Below, in pieces: positions 44,501-58,768 of a DNA stretch of 64,000 nucleotides. The stretch comes from Hyalella azteca (Eukaryota; Arthropoda; Malacostraca; Amphipoda; Hyalellidae), in contig NW_025941278.1 in the NCBI RefSeq assembly GCF_000764305.2, positions 62,001 through 126,000 of the forward strand, given 5' to 3'. The number at the start of each line of letters is the position of its first letter. The stretch's first letter is position 1. The notes beneath the pieces are model-generated. The model had not been told where the DNA came from. It ran no database searches and was given only the letters and a program-made list of their open reading frames with translations. The position numbers and the translations under genes are program-made.

Positions 44501-46829
44501 TTGCCTGTACGAGACGTTAACAAGGAAGTTCATAATTGGAATTATCAATGATTAATTAATCACTCAATAAAAACAGTCTTCAATCAGTAATTTTCGAGCA
44601 CTTGGTAGCCTGACAAGAGAATTAGTGAAGTCCTTTAGAAAGAAAGAGATTCTACAATGTAAACTTTCTATGTTATATCTAATTTTTTTGCATATGCGGG
44701 AATTTCAGAAAATTATTCGATCAGAATAAATCTCTACCAATCAACATAACTTGACAAACTCGTTCCTTACTGGGAGGAACATAAAATACCCTCAAAATAC
44801 TGATGAAAATCAGACAGCACTATTTTTCGGCCTCACCATTGTCGTCGGCATCATAGCACTCGATCTTGATGACTCTATTCTCGTCTCCGCCACAGAGAAG
44901 CGTGATAGGCAGCACCATGGGCGCCCACACAGGGTTCAAGGTTTTCTTGATAACCTCTGTCTTGGCCACGATCGAGAAGCTCTTATCATTGTTCTGGCGT
45001 TTAAAAACAAGGAAAGGATCGCTCTTGCTGAAAGTATCTTTCTTGTCGAGATCTGTGGCACAGTACGAGACACAGAACGCCTCGTTCGAGACCTGTACGG
45101 GCTCGGCTGCCACAATAATGGAACCGTTCTTCTTGCCGAGATCGAGACTGCCTTTACCGCCGGCGTTCATAAGCTGGCCTATGCTTAGGCCTACAGTGCC
45201 GATGAGATCTTTCTTGTTGAGAGGCGCAGTCTTAGGATCAGCCTTGTCGCCCTTGTCCCAGTCGTAGACACTCAACACCAGAAGCTGAAGAAGAAATTAC
45301 ACAAAGATCCATAAATTTACGGCTTTCGAAAGCAATATTCAGCGAATACAAGAGAAGCAAATTAGATTAATTTTTTGCACAGTAAAAACAAGCATTTTTT
45401 AGCATTAAAGTCAGCGTAAAAGGAGGCACAAAAAGATCAAGAAATTGATGGGTTTCAAAAGCAACATTCAGCAAACACAAGAAATTTAATTAGATTAGTT
45501 ATTTGCACAATAAAAAAATTTTTTTAGCACAAAAATCAGCGATAAAATTTGTTTTGGCATTCAGAACATCTCATTTGTTCAGAACATGAATTGTTGGCTC
45601 TCGTTGAAAAAATTAACCTGGCGAGCCTCGAAGTGGTAATCGATGATGAACTTGGTCATCCAGACAGGGTTGACGTTATCCTTGACGACCTCCGTGCGCC
45701 CGATCTCCTGGGCCTCGGCCCCCTCCACCTCACTCATCGACACCACCAACAAGGGGTCGCTCTTGCTCAGCATGTCCTTGTTCTTCAGCTTACTGCCAGA
45801 AGAAAGTAAGTCGGAATCTTGAATTTTTTGTTGAATTTTTTGGTACTTATATTCATTCCTACGCAATTCAGCTTACTGTGAGAAGAAAGTAAGACGGAAT
45901 CTTGAATATTTTTGTTGAATTTTTTGGTACTTAAATTCATTCCTACTCATTTCAACGTAGATATTTGGTTATTTCGTAGTTATTAATAATTTAGTAGTTA
46001 TAAATAGTTATTACATGACAAGATTAATAGTCAAATAGCCAATTATACTAAACATAAATTACCATAAACTTGTCAATTTATTTATAGATATAACGGTTTG
46101 ATGAATTTCAAGAAAGAAGACTTCAAGCGTCGATTACGATTCATTCAAGAGCACGGCAGTGAGAGACACACACTGAACAATTTTCCACTAAAATTTTACT
46201 CCTGTAAAATAATTCAATCGTTTCTTTTTATTCGAACCTATACATGGCACAGACATACGCCTTTATAAGATGAACCTCGTATAAAATCATCAGTAATGCT
46301 AGGCACAGTAAATGTTCATCTCAGACACGCGTGCTGGCAAGACAATAAACACAGCATCTCGTATCATTACTACCAATTACTTCAACACATCAACGTATCA
46401 AGGATACAACTCGAGCATCTTCCACAACACCCTCTTGGTACTTGCAAGCTTTTATTTGCATATAAATCCCTTCTTCACGGCAGACGGTGAAATTATAATT
46501 ATTATAGTTATATTATAAATAATATTATATATTATACTATTATTTTTTTTATTATTATTATTATTATATTTTGTTCAAATTTAGTTTCACTTCTGCTTTG
46601 CTAATGTGATTTGCAATGCCATCCAAGAGCAGTTAGCCCTCGAATGCTAGCTGTTGTATGCTCATCATATGATACAGCATTACGCTACATCATTTAATAT
46701 CCACCATTGTTGAATATTCAATGAAAACTATGGATATAACCATCAATTCGATATACAAGCTATAGAACTCGATATATAAACTCACGAGGCGCTGAAGGAC
46801 AGCTCGAGTTTCTCTCCGAGTGACGGCAT
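41596..46829 (-). CDS. copine, complete (532 aa, nine coding exons)
   Basis: Exons in order: 46829-46786, 45792-45618, 45284-44837, 44504-44305, 43992-43845, 43122-42976, 42602-42480, 42195-42025, 41738-41596. All are GT..AG with consistent phases, total 1599 nt, stop TGA. An upstream acceptor (ATTGCAG at about 46838-46844) implies a 5' UTR intron. Domains: C2A (about 1-130; Asp 21, 27, 81, 83), C2B (about 137-275; KKDTFSKSDP with Asp 156 and 162, YDADD at 217-221), and a copine-type vWA (about 290-505; MIDAS DFTTS at 297-301, LAPIINHVAG, IIIVGVGKDDF, RDIVQFV). Copines bind phospholipid in a Ca-dependent manner through the C2 pair and recruit partners through the vWA. Length is typical (about 530-550). 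In the stretch usually reading ITDG this copy has ITNGG (Asn 424). Which vertebrate copine is closest cannot be told by eye. Confidence 0.93.
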
Positions 46830-49800
46830 GACGACGATCTGCAATCTGCAACAGAAAAATTTCGTGAAGTTTACCGGATAAAAATTCACATCACATCCAT
46901 AACGCCGATGCCAGCAAAGAGCCGAACAACCAGCCAGTACACTGGACAAACTAGCACTTACGAAACAGAAAGATGCAGAAATCACCTAATAAGAAATGAG
47001 ACATTTTAACATTTTTAATGATTTTCTAGATAATATTAACAATTAGACCCACTCAAGATAATTCTTGGCATATATTTGAAATGCTAACATTAGATTAGGG
47101 GCGATACGCAAGTTAGGAGAAATAGCTCCACGATACAAAATTCTATACTCGTTATCGTTTATATGTTCCGTAAGCCTTTAAAATGTTACTAAAATAATAA
47201 TTCATGTACAGAAAAATTATCCAAGATTTTCATCAATCCAAAGCCTAATGAAAATTGCGTAATAGTGTAAATTTGCGACGGCATTGCCGGCCACTGAAGA
47301 GAGTGAGTCATGAAGAGATAAGGTCTCGTGACCGCAGCTTTCGCAGCCCCGACGTCTGCATCGCATGACCTCATGCCTGACACGCTTTCTACACCCAGCG
47401 ATGTACGTAAGTTGGATTCTCTAAGAATATTTTTTCGCATTTTTTAAAGAATTCTTGTGATTTTTTGTTGGATTTTCTAGTCAACTTTCCAACAGTCCAA
47501 ACTTAAAGAATTTGCCTTGACTTAACAAACTTAAATTTGCCTTTGATTGTTATATAGGCAAATTTTTAATATATATGTATAGGCTAAGCAAAAGTATTAA
47601 ATCGCTGCTATCGAAGTAAACGTAATTAATTTTTCAATGCCATATTTTTCACAGCTCTGACAGTGATTATGTTTTGTTTTTCAACTAGATTTGTCTTGAT
47701 TTAACTATGGACAAAGGATGATGGAAAAATCTTCAATCGGCAGAATCAAGGAATTTACTTCAGAGTTGTGCGTTAATACCTGAATATGAATTTTAACGAG
47801 GAAGAATTTTAGCAAGTAATTATTTGGAAAGAGAGAGGGGATTTGGTAAGACGATGCGAGCCATGCGGCTGAGGTGACCACAGGTAACCAAGTAAGGTAT
47901 CATAGACAAGCGAGCCTCACACACACAAACACACACGCCACACACTGGTTTTGTGTCTAGACGATCCCTATATACACGTATATCTGTGTACTCGGAAATT
48001 TCAATTACACACGTTTCAGATCAGCAATAGATGTGGATCAAAGTTTGGTTAATAAAATTGTCAACAATGTGATCATTTCGTGGAAAAGCTAAGTGGAGGG
48101 ACTTAAATTGTAGACTTGTGGTATTTTTTAGCATATATACGAGACTTCGCCCAAACTGAAATCAAATTCGCTAAGCTCAATGTCTTCCTACAATTTTGAT
48201 CACAAAATTTAGTTTAAAATTTATTGAAACAAAATAGATACCTATTGTTATTGAAAATCAAACAGTCGATCAACAGGAGTGGCGTAATGATATTATGATT
48301 GGAAGTTTACGAATACAATTTCAACAGCTGTAAGAATTTTTGTAATCCGAACACTCTTACTAATCACCACGGCCTGAACGCTGAGTTGAGCACACGTTTA
48401 ATTATAGACCGAACGAAGCAATGCAATATTCGGGCAAATTTATGAGTTGTTGCCATGCGGCCAAAAAATTAGAGCTGGGATCGATGGAATGTGAAAGTTT
48501 GGGTGCACAAACGCGGGTTACCTGCTTGTCCAGAGTCTCGATTAACGTGTATGACATCTGATGCATTATACTCATGTATTAAAGTGGCCGAAATATTTGA
48601 TGGAATTCGAGTGTAATTCTTCTACCGAAAATTGCAAGACAGATTGAGTTTGACGGATGAAATATGTTTTGTAGTTGTTAATTAGTTAATTATTATTAAT
48701 TAGTTTTACATTTTGCAAAATATGTAGGTATATGCATAAGAAGGATTAACACAATATCTGAATTGTATAAAAGCGTTCGAAAATTTCATATGATCCAAGG
48801 AAGAGTGAATGCTGTGGCATTCAATTGCATAATTGTATGCACATTATAAAAACTATCTATCGAGAATCTTAAGGGCATGATACCCAATAAAGATACGGTA
48901 TTCTGAACTTTAAGAGAGAAGGATGTTAAAAGAATGTTAAATAATAAGACATCCAATCGACACAGAATAAAACCAAGGCTTAACACGTTGACTACGAAGT
49001 AATACATATGCGTACCACGAAATGTATTTCTCCAGGACGTAGTGGTACATAATTCAGGTTGCCTGAAATTGGCCAAATCCGAGAACAAAAAAAAGCCAAA
49101 AAAGGCCGATACCTCAAAATATACTAGTTTATTTGTAGGTTCCACTATAAAAATTCCATTCATTTTCTTTTTGCAGTATTTAAAATTTAATTAGGAAGTA
49201 CCCCTATCATAAATTTTAGCCAGTCAATACAATTGAGAAAAACTAAATCTCGGAATTTGTCCGGAAAAAATGACCGCCTGGCAACCCTGTTTAAAAACAG
49301 TACAAAAAATGAAATAATAGTACAAGATGAAACAATCGGAGTCAACGTGTTAATGAAGAGAAGCACCGCATGAGATGGTGCCATACACCGTGTGGGGGCG
49401 CGGACCCCGCCTAGTGACTGGCACTGTGCCATCTCAGTGCCATTTAGATGACAGCGATCATCACTTTATTTGTTCATGTTTGTAACTGCCCTAAAAATTG
49501 TCTTTTATACAAGGAGAATCTTTTTCCTACTTTTTTTTCTACAATCAAAAAGAAATAATTTATATTTAGTCCTAATAAGTCGTCAATTATGTCAGCAAAA
49601 TGAATGATTAGTGTTTCATTAAAATAATTCTTCATTTCCTTTGCCAGTGTAATTAATCAAGGATTAATAAGCGTCGATTGGTCCAGATGTACTTTGGCCA
49701 AAAAGAATCTATCCATTGAATTCAGAATTATGCACTATAATTAAGAATTATGATTAAACTAAGATGAGATTAATTAAGAATTAAGAATTATGATTGATTA

Positions 49801-52800
49801 TATGCATAGATTGAATTAAGAATTATGCACTTTAATACAGGCCGGAAACTATCCAGAATGTACTGCAGGCCGCAGAAAGAGCAGTGACCGGAGAAGTGCT
49901 TGCGTGAGCACCGCAAATGATCCATCATGCCGGCAGCCGCGGCTGCATCGATTTCCGCGGCCGGTCTCGTCTCATGAGTCCATTAAGAATTCTAAGCAGC
50001 TACAGATACAGTCACAGTCCAGCATGGAATAAATGTCAGTTCGTATTTACACATGCATGATGCATGGATATTTATAAATAACATTTTCACTGTGAAGATA
50101 TCATTTCAAAGATTTCGTTTCACACAGAATCCCTAGGTTTTTCTTGACCTTCTGAGTGCATTTTTTGCAATTGGTTTCTGAATAAAATTTTATCTGGCTT
50201 AGTTCTTTTCTTAGTTATCACCAATTTAAAAAGTATTCAGTATTTATGGAACTTTAAAAGAATAACCATTTACTCTATGCTCACTCAAGCATTCAAATTC
50301 CATTATTATTATTATTTGAATGTCGTTTTTATGTATAATTGAAAAACATTTACGTTACTTTCGAGTGTCGAACGTTACTTTCGAGTGTCGATTCGAATAA
50401 TCAAATTAAAAGTCATTATTTTTAAAAAGTGAAATTATTAAATAAATATAAATGACTCTCTCTGCGTATTTTTATATAAATATAAATATATTTCTTTAAT
50501 ATTAATTGCGCTGCAAGCAATAGTCGCAAACTTTACACAATTTTATAAGGATTTATATTAATCTCCCTAAAAATTTGCGTTTCCGACTGTCACAGCCAGT
50601 TTTGCGACGTGAGTAAATAGACATTTTGTGGGTAAAATTTCAGCGCAGAACAGGATCCAGAAAAGCATAGTTCTGTAGAAAGTAAATGATTTTCTTCTGA
50701 AAGCCACGGCTATAGCAGCAACACTTGTTGCTGATGTGAGGGCGTCTGTGTGAGAGCAGCAAGCCATCACTCATGTAGTGCTGCTCTAGCGCGGCTCTCC
50801 CACGGCGCAAAACATGAATAGCGTCCGCAGACATTACCGGAAGCGTCGTCGTTCGTGTGTACGTCAAGGCAAACGGAACGTTACACACTCGATAATACGG
50901 TCATTTTTATTATATATTCTATTTATTTTTATCTATTATACTTTTTCATAAGAAGTATCAGGAATCAGATGAATAACTTCTGGTGACCTTCACTCTTCAA
51001 CTAACACTCTTCACTGCAGAAACCATCAAATCTTGAGTTAAGGATAGCTATCTTCAAAATTCTCCCTGATAGATAATAATAAAATAAATGAGACATGACA
51101 TTTCGAACTTACAAAACCAGTGAAATTTCACCCGCAGAATAAGAAAAAATTCTGCCAGGACGTGCGTTTAGCGTTTAGATTAAATTACACGCTTAAGATA
51201 CACGCTTAAATTACACAATTAAGAATAAAAAGCAGTTATTTGGCGCACTTTTTAACTTTATTTTTCATCACATACAGTCAAATAATTCCTTAATTTGGTT
51301 TCTTGAGTGAATAGTTTAGTAACCGAGACACGTCGTGCACGCCATGTGTCAAACGCACTCAGAGTCCGCCCAGGATCGGTGACATCAGAGCCGAGTTTAG
51401 GTGTTGTTCTGCAACTCTAGCAAGATCAAGAAGTTTGCAGGAATCAGGCTGTTATTAGCTCAAAAATAATTCATGTTAGAAAGAGGAAAGATATTGTTTT
51501 TTCTAGACCAGTAGTTGAAAATTTCTTTAGCCATTCTTGGTCAAGTGTTTTTGAAAAATTCATGATAGATTGCACATTTTACCTTCTGATGCATAAATGG
51601 AACATGTACGGTAACCTAGAAGGCCAACAAACATCCTGTATTTCGACCGGAAAACATGTAATGCACAGGACTCGCTGGTGCAAATGCATTGCTGCTGCCA
51701 GTTATCGGTTAGCTCTGGCAATCTCAACATATGGTGCATGACAACTCCTTGTTCATTTTCTCATTGATTATGTTATGAAACTCAAAATAAAAGTTTGTAA
51801 TGCGATACAAAACAAGCTAGCTTCAAATACCTATCTATCACACGACAATTTAGCTAAATTTCTTGTATGAGAAGATAAATGTCTTAAATCAATTCAATTT
51901 AAAAATTTTGTCAAGCAATAAGGCCGAGATTAACCATTTCATCACGCTAACTAGCCATAGCGTTTTGGGAAAATAAAATATGAACATGATCTATCCTGAC
52001 CGTTTTTCTGGAAGAACCCGTATGCAGGATTTCTTTACACAGTATGCGACTTGCTCGCAAGCGAATGCTGTTCAAGCCCAAACATAAATTAATTAAGGAA
52101 ATAAAAAAGGATCTTTTTATGAAGTATATAACTCAACAGACCATTTTACTGATGAAATAGGTGTTATATACTTTGATAAGCACGGAAACTCAACAAGTTG
52201 TGAGCAACTCGAGTTTGAAGCTCAATACTGCAACAACGATCGTCTCTGCCAACGATCTCTGGCATTGACAAGCCGAGCCACTATAATCAACCTAATTCGT
52301 ATGCATGGCCGCAGCTCCAGCAATGAGTTTAAGAGAACGCAGCCAACTACGTCTGCATCAACTCCTACAACACAATCCTGCATGAATTACCACAAAACCT
52401 TCAATTCTCCAAAGCCTTCATGCGTGGTTAACCTTTTTTGTGAGCATGAACCTTAATGTGCTAACACGAGTGTAAACTAAACAAGGACGGGAATGCATTA
52501 AATAAATAAAACTTTTAGAGCTTTCAGTACACATGCTTGCGAGCATGACTCGAAACCTGGAGCAGTCAAGGCAATGTCTTCGGTCTAGGTTCAAACCTGT
52601 CAGGTTTTCACAAAAATGCAATTTTGCTATAGTATAAGAACTTACTCAAACTTGCTTGTTCACAGCACATGAAAATTCGTAGCAAAGAACGCTTATACTG
52701 AGCATAGGTAAGTTCGACGCACATAGCGAGTCTCGCGTCATACAAGCAAACATGGTATATAATTGGTGCAAGACAAAGCTGCTAGAATAGCTATAGGAGC

Positions 52801-53587
52801 AGGGGCAAGTCTTGTTGCAGATTCACGGTGCAGACTGGTCTAAAAATGACGGGTTTTAGAGCTGACTTATAGAGCTTCGCCCGACGCCCAATTGGGTTCT
52901 TTTTATGGGCACCGGCATGCAGACCCCGGCCGGCACATCGACCGCACCGGCCTGCAAAGAAGCTTGCAAACGAGCCTCGAGGCGGTGGTGCATGGTACTG
53001 CTTCATGTGCATTGAAGGCAATACACATGAAGCACATCTACCACGCCAGCTACAAGACTAATTTCCCTCAACCTAAGAATTTAAGATATTTACGTATCAT
53101 GTACCTATAGCACATATTTACGACAAACTTAAAAGTGGCTTCTCAAATTCGGCTTTGGATATGATTACGTAGAAAAGTAGCTTTAAACTACTTGCAGAAA
53201 AAATCATGATCTAAACTGTTTGAGTTTTTCACCACGGAAAATACGGTTGTCACTTCTTCAAAACATCATACAACATTGCGGAAGCTTTACAATTGGGCAT
53301 AGAAACAAATTCAATTATGGGACAAAGAGCAGCTAGAATACCGCAGCACCGCTTCGATACAGCGTAGCTGTGATAGAAAAGTCGAGGCGGTCATGATTCC
53401 GACTCCACCACTCATGGCAGGAAGGTCAGACTGTGGTGAGAACCACAAGAACCTATGAAGCTTGCAGTGACACAACCAAACGCTAACCTGACGTGCCAAC
53501 TGTAACACACGTGCTCTAAAACTGCATTGAACTTGCCTACGCAGCGCAATCAAGTACTGAAAAATTACGTGTCAACAATAACGATAA
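46830..53587. other. long region without a recognisable gene
   Basis: Upstream of the copine start. Contains an AT/TTA-rich run at 46490-46570, just inside the copine side, and a CA-rich stretch at about 47910-47945. A GC-richer island at about 52870-52990 has short frames on both strands but no domain. Distal copine promoter or leader exons may be here; I cannot place them. Confidence 0.4.
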
Positions 53588-53817
53588 AATCTACTGAAAA
53601 CATGACCTGGGAATCAGTAACACACGGGCTCTGCATGTTAACTGAACCTACACACCCAGTGACATAATCTACTGAAAGCATGATGTGAGAGAATCAGTAA
53701 CACACGTACGTGCTCTGCGTGTTAACTCAACCTATACACACCCAGTGACACAATCTACTGAAAGCATGACGTGAAAGAATCAGTAACACACGTGCTCTGC
53801 ATGTTAACTCAACCTAA
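53588..53817. repeat. about 80-bp tandem repeat, three copies
   Basis: Units start AATCTACTGAAA(A/G)CATGA at 53588, 53666 and 53752. They include CAGTAACACACG and GCTCTGC(A/G)TGTTAACT. Confidence 0.85.
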
Positions 53818-55658
53818 AATTGTAGCGACACAACTTTACCTTTAATCCGCAACACATACGAGGATTGCATGTTAACTCGTGTGTGACTCCATAACTTTTT
53901 AATGTTCATCAGTCTTGCTAATATAATGTTTACAATTAATAAATGAAAATATACAGTTAAACATCCAAACTTCTTGAAAAACTAAAATTGATTGATTTTG
54001 AATGACAGACAGACGAGTGAAAACTATCGACATTAAATGTAGATCAACAGAAACGAGAATGAAAAAGCTAAACAGTTGTGATCAGATAATAAAAAAATGG
54101 TTAAATTGAAGAGAAACAAATGAGATTAAATTGAGAACAAGACTGTAACTGTAGTGCCTACAAATATATAGAGCCGCAGCTGATGCTGCTTGCCCTGCCA
54201 TATATTGATCCCAAGCAACAGGGACACTCCCTGGCGGCTGGCTTCAGCTCCAGTTGACATCAGCAGACCAATTGGATGCCTCACGATTTTATTACAAACT
54301 TGGTCATACAGGCAATAAAATGATGGTAGGATGAATTACTTCATTCACCAATATGTTCCGTAGTTATTAACCATCATATACATTTACCTGGAGCGATTTT
54401 CATTTACGGTGCAAGAAAACAGTACATAAAATCAGTGTACAACAACTGATACATTTTTGAGCTCATAATATATTAATATAATGGGTTATTTGCAGTGGTT
54501 CAGCGGAAACGCTGGCTGCAGAATTAATAGAGCAGCCATGACAGGAAATGAGGTGGCCATGCGGTGCACTGCCACAAGCAGTGCAGCAGACACGCACGTA
54601 CGTTGTAAAATCAAGCGCCGAACTGCTTGGTCTCATTGATATTTTTACAGCAACGCCATGAATAACCGTCGTCGATAATCAAGCTGCAGTGATAACGTCT
54701 TTGGTTTTCATCAATATTTAGGTTCGCTGTTAGTAATACACAGATGGAAGTCAATATTTCATTTCAATAAAACATACGTTCAACAGAATGACGGGATTAA
54801 TTGGGTGATTTATTATTCACATCTCTAGCAATGCCATTGAAACGACTTCACAAGTGCCAGCAGCCAATAGATTACTTCTCATTGCTCCTTATTGCTATGC
54901 AGTTGCACGTACAATTTACGAATGAAATCCCTTATATGAGACGTATAGGTGATTTTCATAAAATGGTCACTGCCATGAATAGAAGTGCGTGCACTGATAG
55001 TATAATTGTAGTGTAACTACGAGTGATTCGTCAACACGTGTTTATAAATGTCACGATGATCGACATCTGCTATGACGTCATTGCCAGAATTGAGGTGAAA
55101 TTCAGCGAGGTACATGACCAATATTTAAGGTAAACGTTACAAACCACTCAAAACTATTGTCAAAAACAGTTGGTGGAATTATGTTACGATTTATTGAGTA
55201 AACCGAATGCTATCAACGTAAATTTGTACTACATATAAAAATTAAACGACACCAGTTAATTAATTGCGATTGTTCTCCTACAGGCCTTCGTTATATAAAG
55301 TCGGGAAAGCCTCAACGATTTCAGGCAATGATTTTCAATCGATATTAGAATTAGTTGGCTCTTCTGAGCTCAGCGTGACAGAGGCTCAAACAAAGAAACA
55401 GAAACATACGAGGAATAATTCCTGACAACTTTACGATCTTGATCGCTTTACTTGAGATAATCGGGTTTAGCAAACATAGCGCTTAACCGGAGAAGAAATT
55501 TTAAGGTAAATTCAAATTATAGAATTACCAAACATAGTGCAAAAACCGTACAGAAATTTCGCTGCAAACTAAAATTGGAGAAACTGCAGAACAAACTAAG
55601 CCTTAACTTAACTTAAAAAGAAGTAATCTTGCTTGTCAAGGCTAAGTTGTGTCTTGCA
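53818..55658. other. intergenic, no gene seen
   Basis: AT-rich sequence. At about 54530-54600 there is a diverged relative of the 48-bp copine minisatellite (GCCATG...GTGCACTGCC...GCAGTGCAGCA). Confidence 0.4.
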
Positions 55659-55906
55659 TGAGTCCAGCAGTGAGCTAAGGAACGCTAAGCGAGTCTAGCA
55701 GTGAGCTAAGGAACGCTAAGCGAGTCCAGCTGTGAGCTAAGGAACGCTAAGCGAGTCCAGCAGTGAGCTAAGGAACGCTAAGCGAGTCCAGCAGTGAGCT
55801 GAGGAACGCTATAAGCGAGTCCAGCAGTGAGCTAAGGAACGCAGTACAAGGTGAGACTCAGCATACCATGAGTACAAGGTGAGACTCAGCATACCATGAG
55901 TACAAG
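55659..55906. repeat. two adjoining minisatellites, 31 bp and 28 bp
   Basis: Six units of GAGTCCAGCAGTGAGCTAAG plus GAACGCTAAGC (31 bp, to about 55843). Directly after come two and a half units of a 28-bp sequence (GTACAAGGTGAGACTCAGCA plus TACCATGA). Confidence 0.92.
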
Positions 55907-58005
55907 GCATAGTTTAATACATAGATTATTTTGAATCGAACAATATCGTTGAAGTTTCATATATATCGTGCTGGGTAAGTTAACGTTTCTGATAATATAT
56001 GCCATGTTTTTTAAATTTTAATTTACATTGAAACGTTAAAGCTCATATTCTTGGAACTAAAAATTTACGAAATCAGTGGTTAAGTTCCCTAACTTCCCTT
56101 GGTAGCGATAACTGCTATCATAACTACCATCACAGACAATCTGTCGCCGAATTCGGCTTAGTCACTCACATGTTATTACTCTGTACTTAATTGCTCATCG
56201 CCTTCAAATTACCTAATTTATCTCTAACTACATTTTTATATCGAGCATTACTGGCGTCAGAAGAATAAAGCGGAAATTGTCTGAAATTAGTTTATACATG
56301 AAGAAGCTTCAAATTTTCAACTGTATAGCAAATGTGATTACGTTTATTATGTTAATAAGCTTGGCAAGATGCCGGCGTGCATGATAGACTGACAACGGCA
56401 GCAATCCTCTAACTTCGGGCTTGACCAAAATCCTTCCAGCCTTTTTTATATTTACAACTTTACCGACAAGCATTGAGTCTGGAGAATATAATATTTTTAG
56501 TATTACGTAATCGTAATTACTTTACTTAATAATCATTATAGACCAAATTACTTGTAGTATACTGTTAAACCTAGTGGGATAATTGGACTGCACCCAAATA
56601 TATATAAAGAAAATGAATTAGTAATATCATTTATCGTGCATCCATGTATATAATAAGCTAATACTGATTAAATTTACTTTAATCTGTGATCGCTATTTCT
56701 TTCTAAATAAGAAAAATCCCTGTTTCTCTTAGTTTGGGTCGTACCTTCAATAGAAATGAGTGAATCTCAGCCGTAACAGTACGCGAGCGACGACACAACC
56801 TAACACAACGACTGCTCAACTGACACTGGCATCTGGCTCTTCAAGACGCGGATTCTTTAACTAATACAAGACTCAACTCTCATGCAACATGCCTTGTGGG
56901 TGCGGTCAAAGTGAGCTCCTTATCAGCCAACAGATGGCGCATTGAAATATAACGTTTATGATTGACTTCTAAAGTTTTCAATATATCTCAAGTTAGCATT
57001 TTGACCACTCATAAAACTGAATTTTATTAAAATTTTGTTACAGTTACTGAGAGAATAAGGACTTAACGCAACATAACTTGAGTTTAATCCAATCTTGGAA
57101 AGCGACATGCTTTGTTGGGACTGAATGAGTAAGAACTGATCTCACCATGTAAAATATCTAATCGGAGTAGTGACTGTTTAAAAAGAGACATAAACTCACC
57201 TTAGCCTAGTCACATTGTTCTATTGACATCTCTCAATTCAAAGAAAGATTCGTTGCAAAGGACTGTACTATTATTATCCCTATTAGTCATAATATTGTAA
57301 AAAGTACATACTAATAACTCTTTTGTCGTTTAGGCCGTCAAAGAGACAGTAAATCGATCGATGGAAGGAAACAAATAAATATCTGAGGCCCATTAACTTG
57401 ATATTAAGCGGATTCAATTCATTTCTTCGTCCAAGAACTAAACGCCCGATGAAGCTCCAAAAACTGAGCTTTTCCTCGACGTCTCGGTCTCGGTCATCAG
57501 GAACGCGTTCGTCGCTACTAAAGATTGCAAGAGCGTGTGAGGCAATCACTGCATTGAAGGTTTCTGAGAACATGAATGATATCATTGCCTTTATGAGCAT
57601 AATATATAAAATGTGTGAGCCCTTATTGGGACTGGAAGATGAATAATATTATTGAACCGGCTTCTGATCAAGATGCAAGACGATGAACGTCGACAGCCAA
57701 CGCCAGAGGTCGCTGTGGACGACATTAACCGGATTTTTGAAACTTTTGAAACTCACAACCGGTACTGAAACTTCAGTTTAGCAGACAACATAGTTTACTA
57801 GATTCAGCAGTTGCTCTCATATTGCAGTAATTTCATCACCCTTTTGGGGTACCGGGTAGCTGAAATCACCAATATTTTAGCAGTTGGTTGCGGGACTTAC
57901 GGGTTGAAAACCCTTAGCTAGCTGTGAAAATCCTGCGGTGACAGGGCAATCATCTCATGCTTACTATGCAATAATCAACGCTAACAGCTATGAACTGATA
58001 TTATA
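55907..58005. other. intergenic with one unsupported small frame
   Basis: A 105-codon frame with ATG at 57600 (57600-57283, -) has a charged stretch (SSDERVPDDRDRDVEEKLSF). It overlaps an open frame on the other strand and matches nothing I recognise. It is left as a possible exon only. Confidence 0.3.
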
Positions 58006-58768
58006 CAGTGTGTCCCAAAAAAAAGTTGCTAAAAGTAAAGGCTTATAACTCGAAAAGTATTAAACGTAGAGAGATGAAATAAAACTACATGAAAGAGTAT
58101 AACTTCAAGTTTTATTTGTTATCCATGATACCAAAGTTCTCTATATATTTCATAGTTAAAACTCATTATTTTTTGAGATCAAGATTCCCCCTACAATGCA
58201 GCTGAAATCTGAAAAACGAGTTTTCATTGTCGAACAATTTTACCTGAAAACTTCACCAACCAAAATAAAGAGAGGTTATTCCACCAAATGCAAACAAGAA
58301 GTTAGTCTCAACACAATCAAGAAGTAGATACGTCAGTAGAAAGATAAAGGAACGATCATAAATCAAAACAAAGGTCATTCTGGACGGCGAAAAACTGGAA
58401 GATCAGAAGAAAACATTGATATGATTGAAGAAAGAATTAATGAATCGCCTTTGGGTTTCTTCCTATGGAGTTACATGAAAGAAAAAGTACTCAGTACAAG
58501 ACCAAGTAGCATTGACAATCTAAAGATAGCAATTCGTGAAGCTCTCGCAGTTATTGACCAGGATACCTTGTCTGCAGTAACAAAATTTTGAAAAACGTAT
58601 TGAGCAGTGTATTCAAGATCGAGGAGGTCATTTTGAACATTTATTGTAATTTGAATAAAACTTGAAGTTATACTCTTTCACGTGGTTTTTATTTCATATT
58701 TCTACGTTTGATACTTTTCTAGTTATAAGCCTTTACTTTTGGCAACTTTTTTGTGGGGGGTCACCCTG
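58006..58768 (+). mobile_element. Tc1/mariner-type element, internally deleted
   Basis: Flanked by TA on both sides. Terminal inverted repeats of about 100 bp run from CAGTGTGTCCC..AAAAGTTGC (left) to GGCAACTTTTTTG..CACCCTG (right). From an ATG at 58196 a transposase N-terminus can be followed (KRVFIVEQFYLK), with a stop after some 43 codons. Around 58447-58620 a transposase C-terminus appears (LWSYMKEKV..., RPSSIDNLK..I). The catalytic DDE/D core between them is missing. It is a dead, non-autonomous copy. Confidence 0.85.

Noticed and set aside
57283..57646. Overlapping frames of 105 (-) and 82 (+) codons
   Set aside because: The charged stretch looked exon-like, but there are no homologues I recognise, no clear splice sites, and both strands are open.
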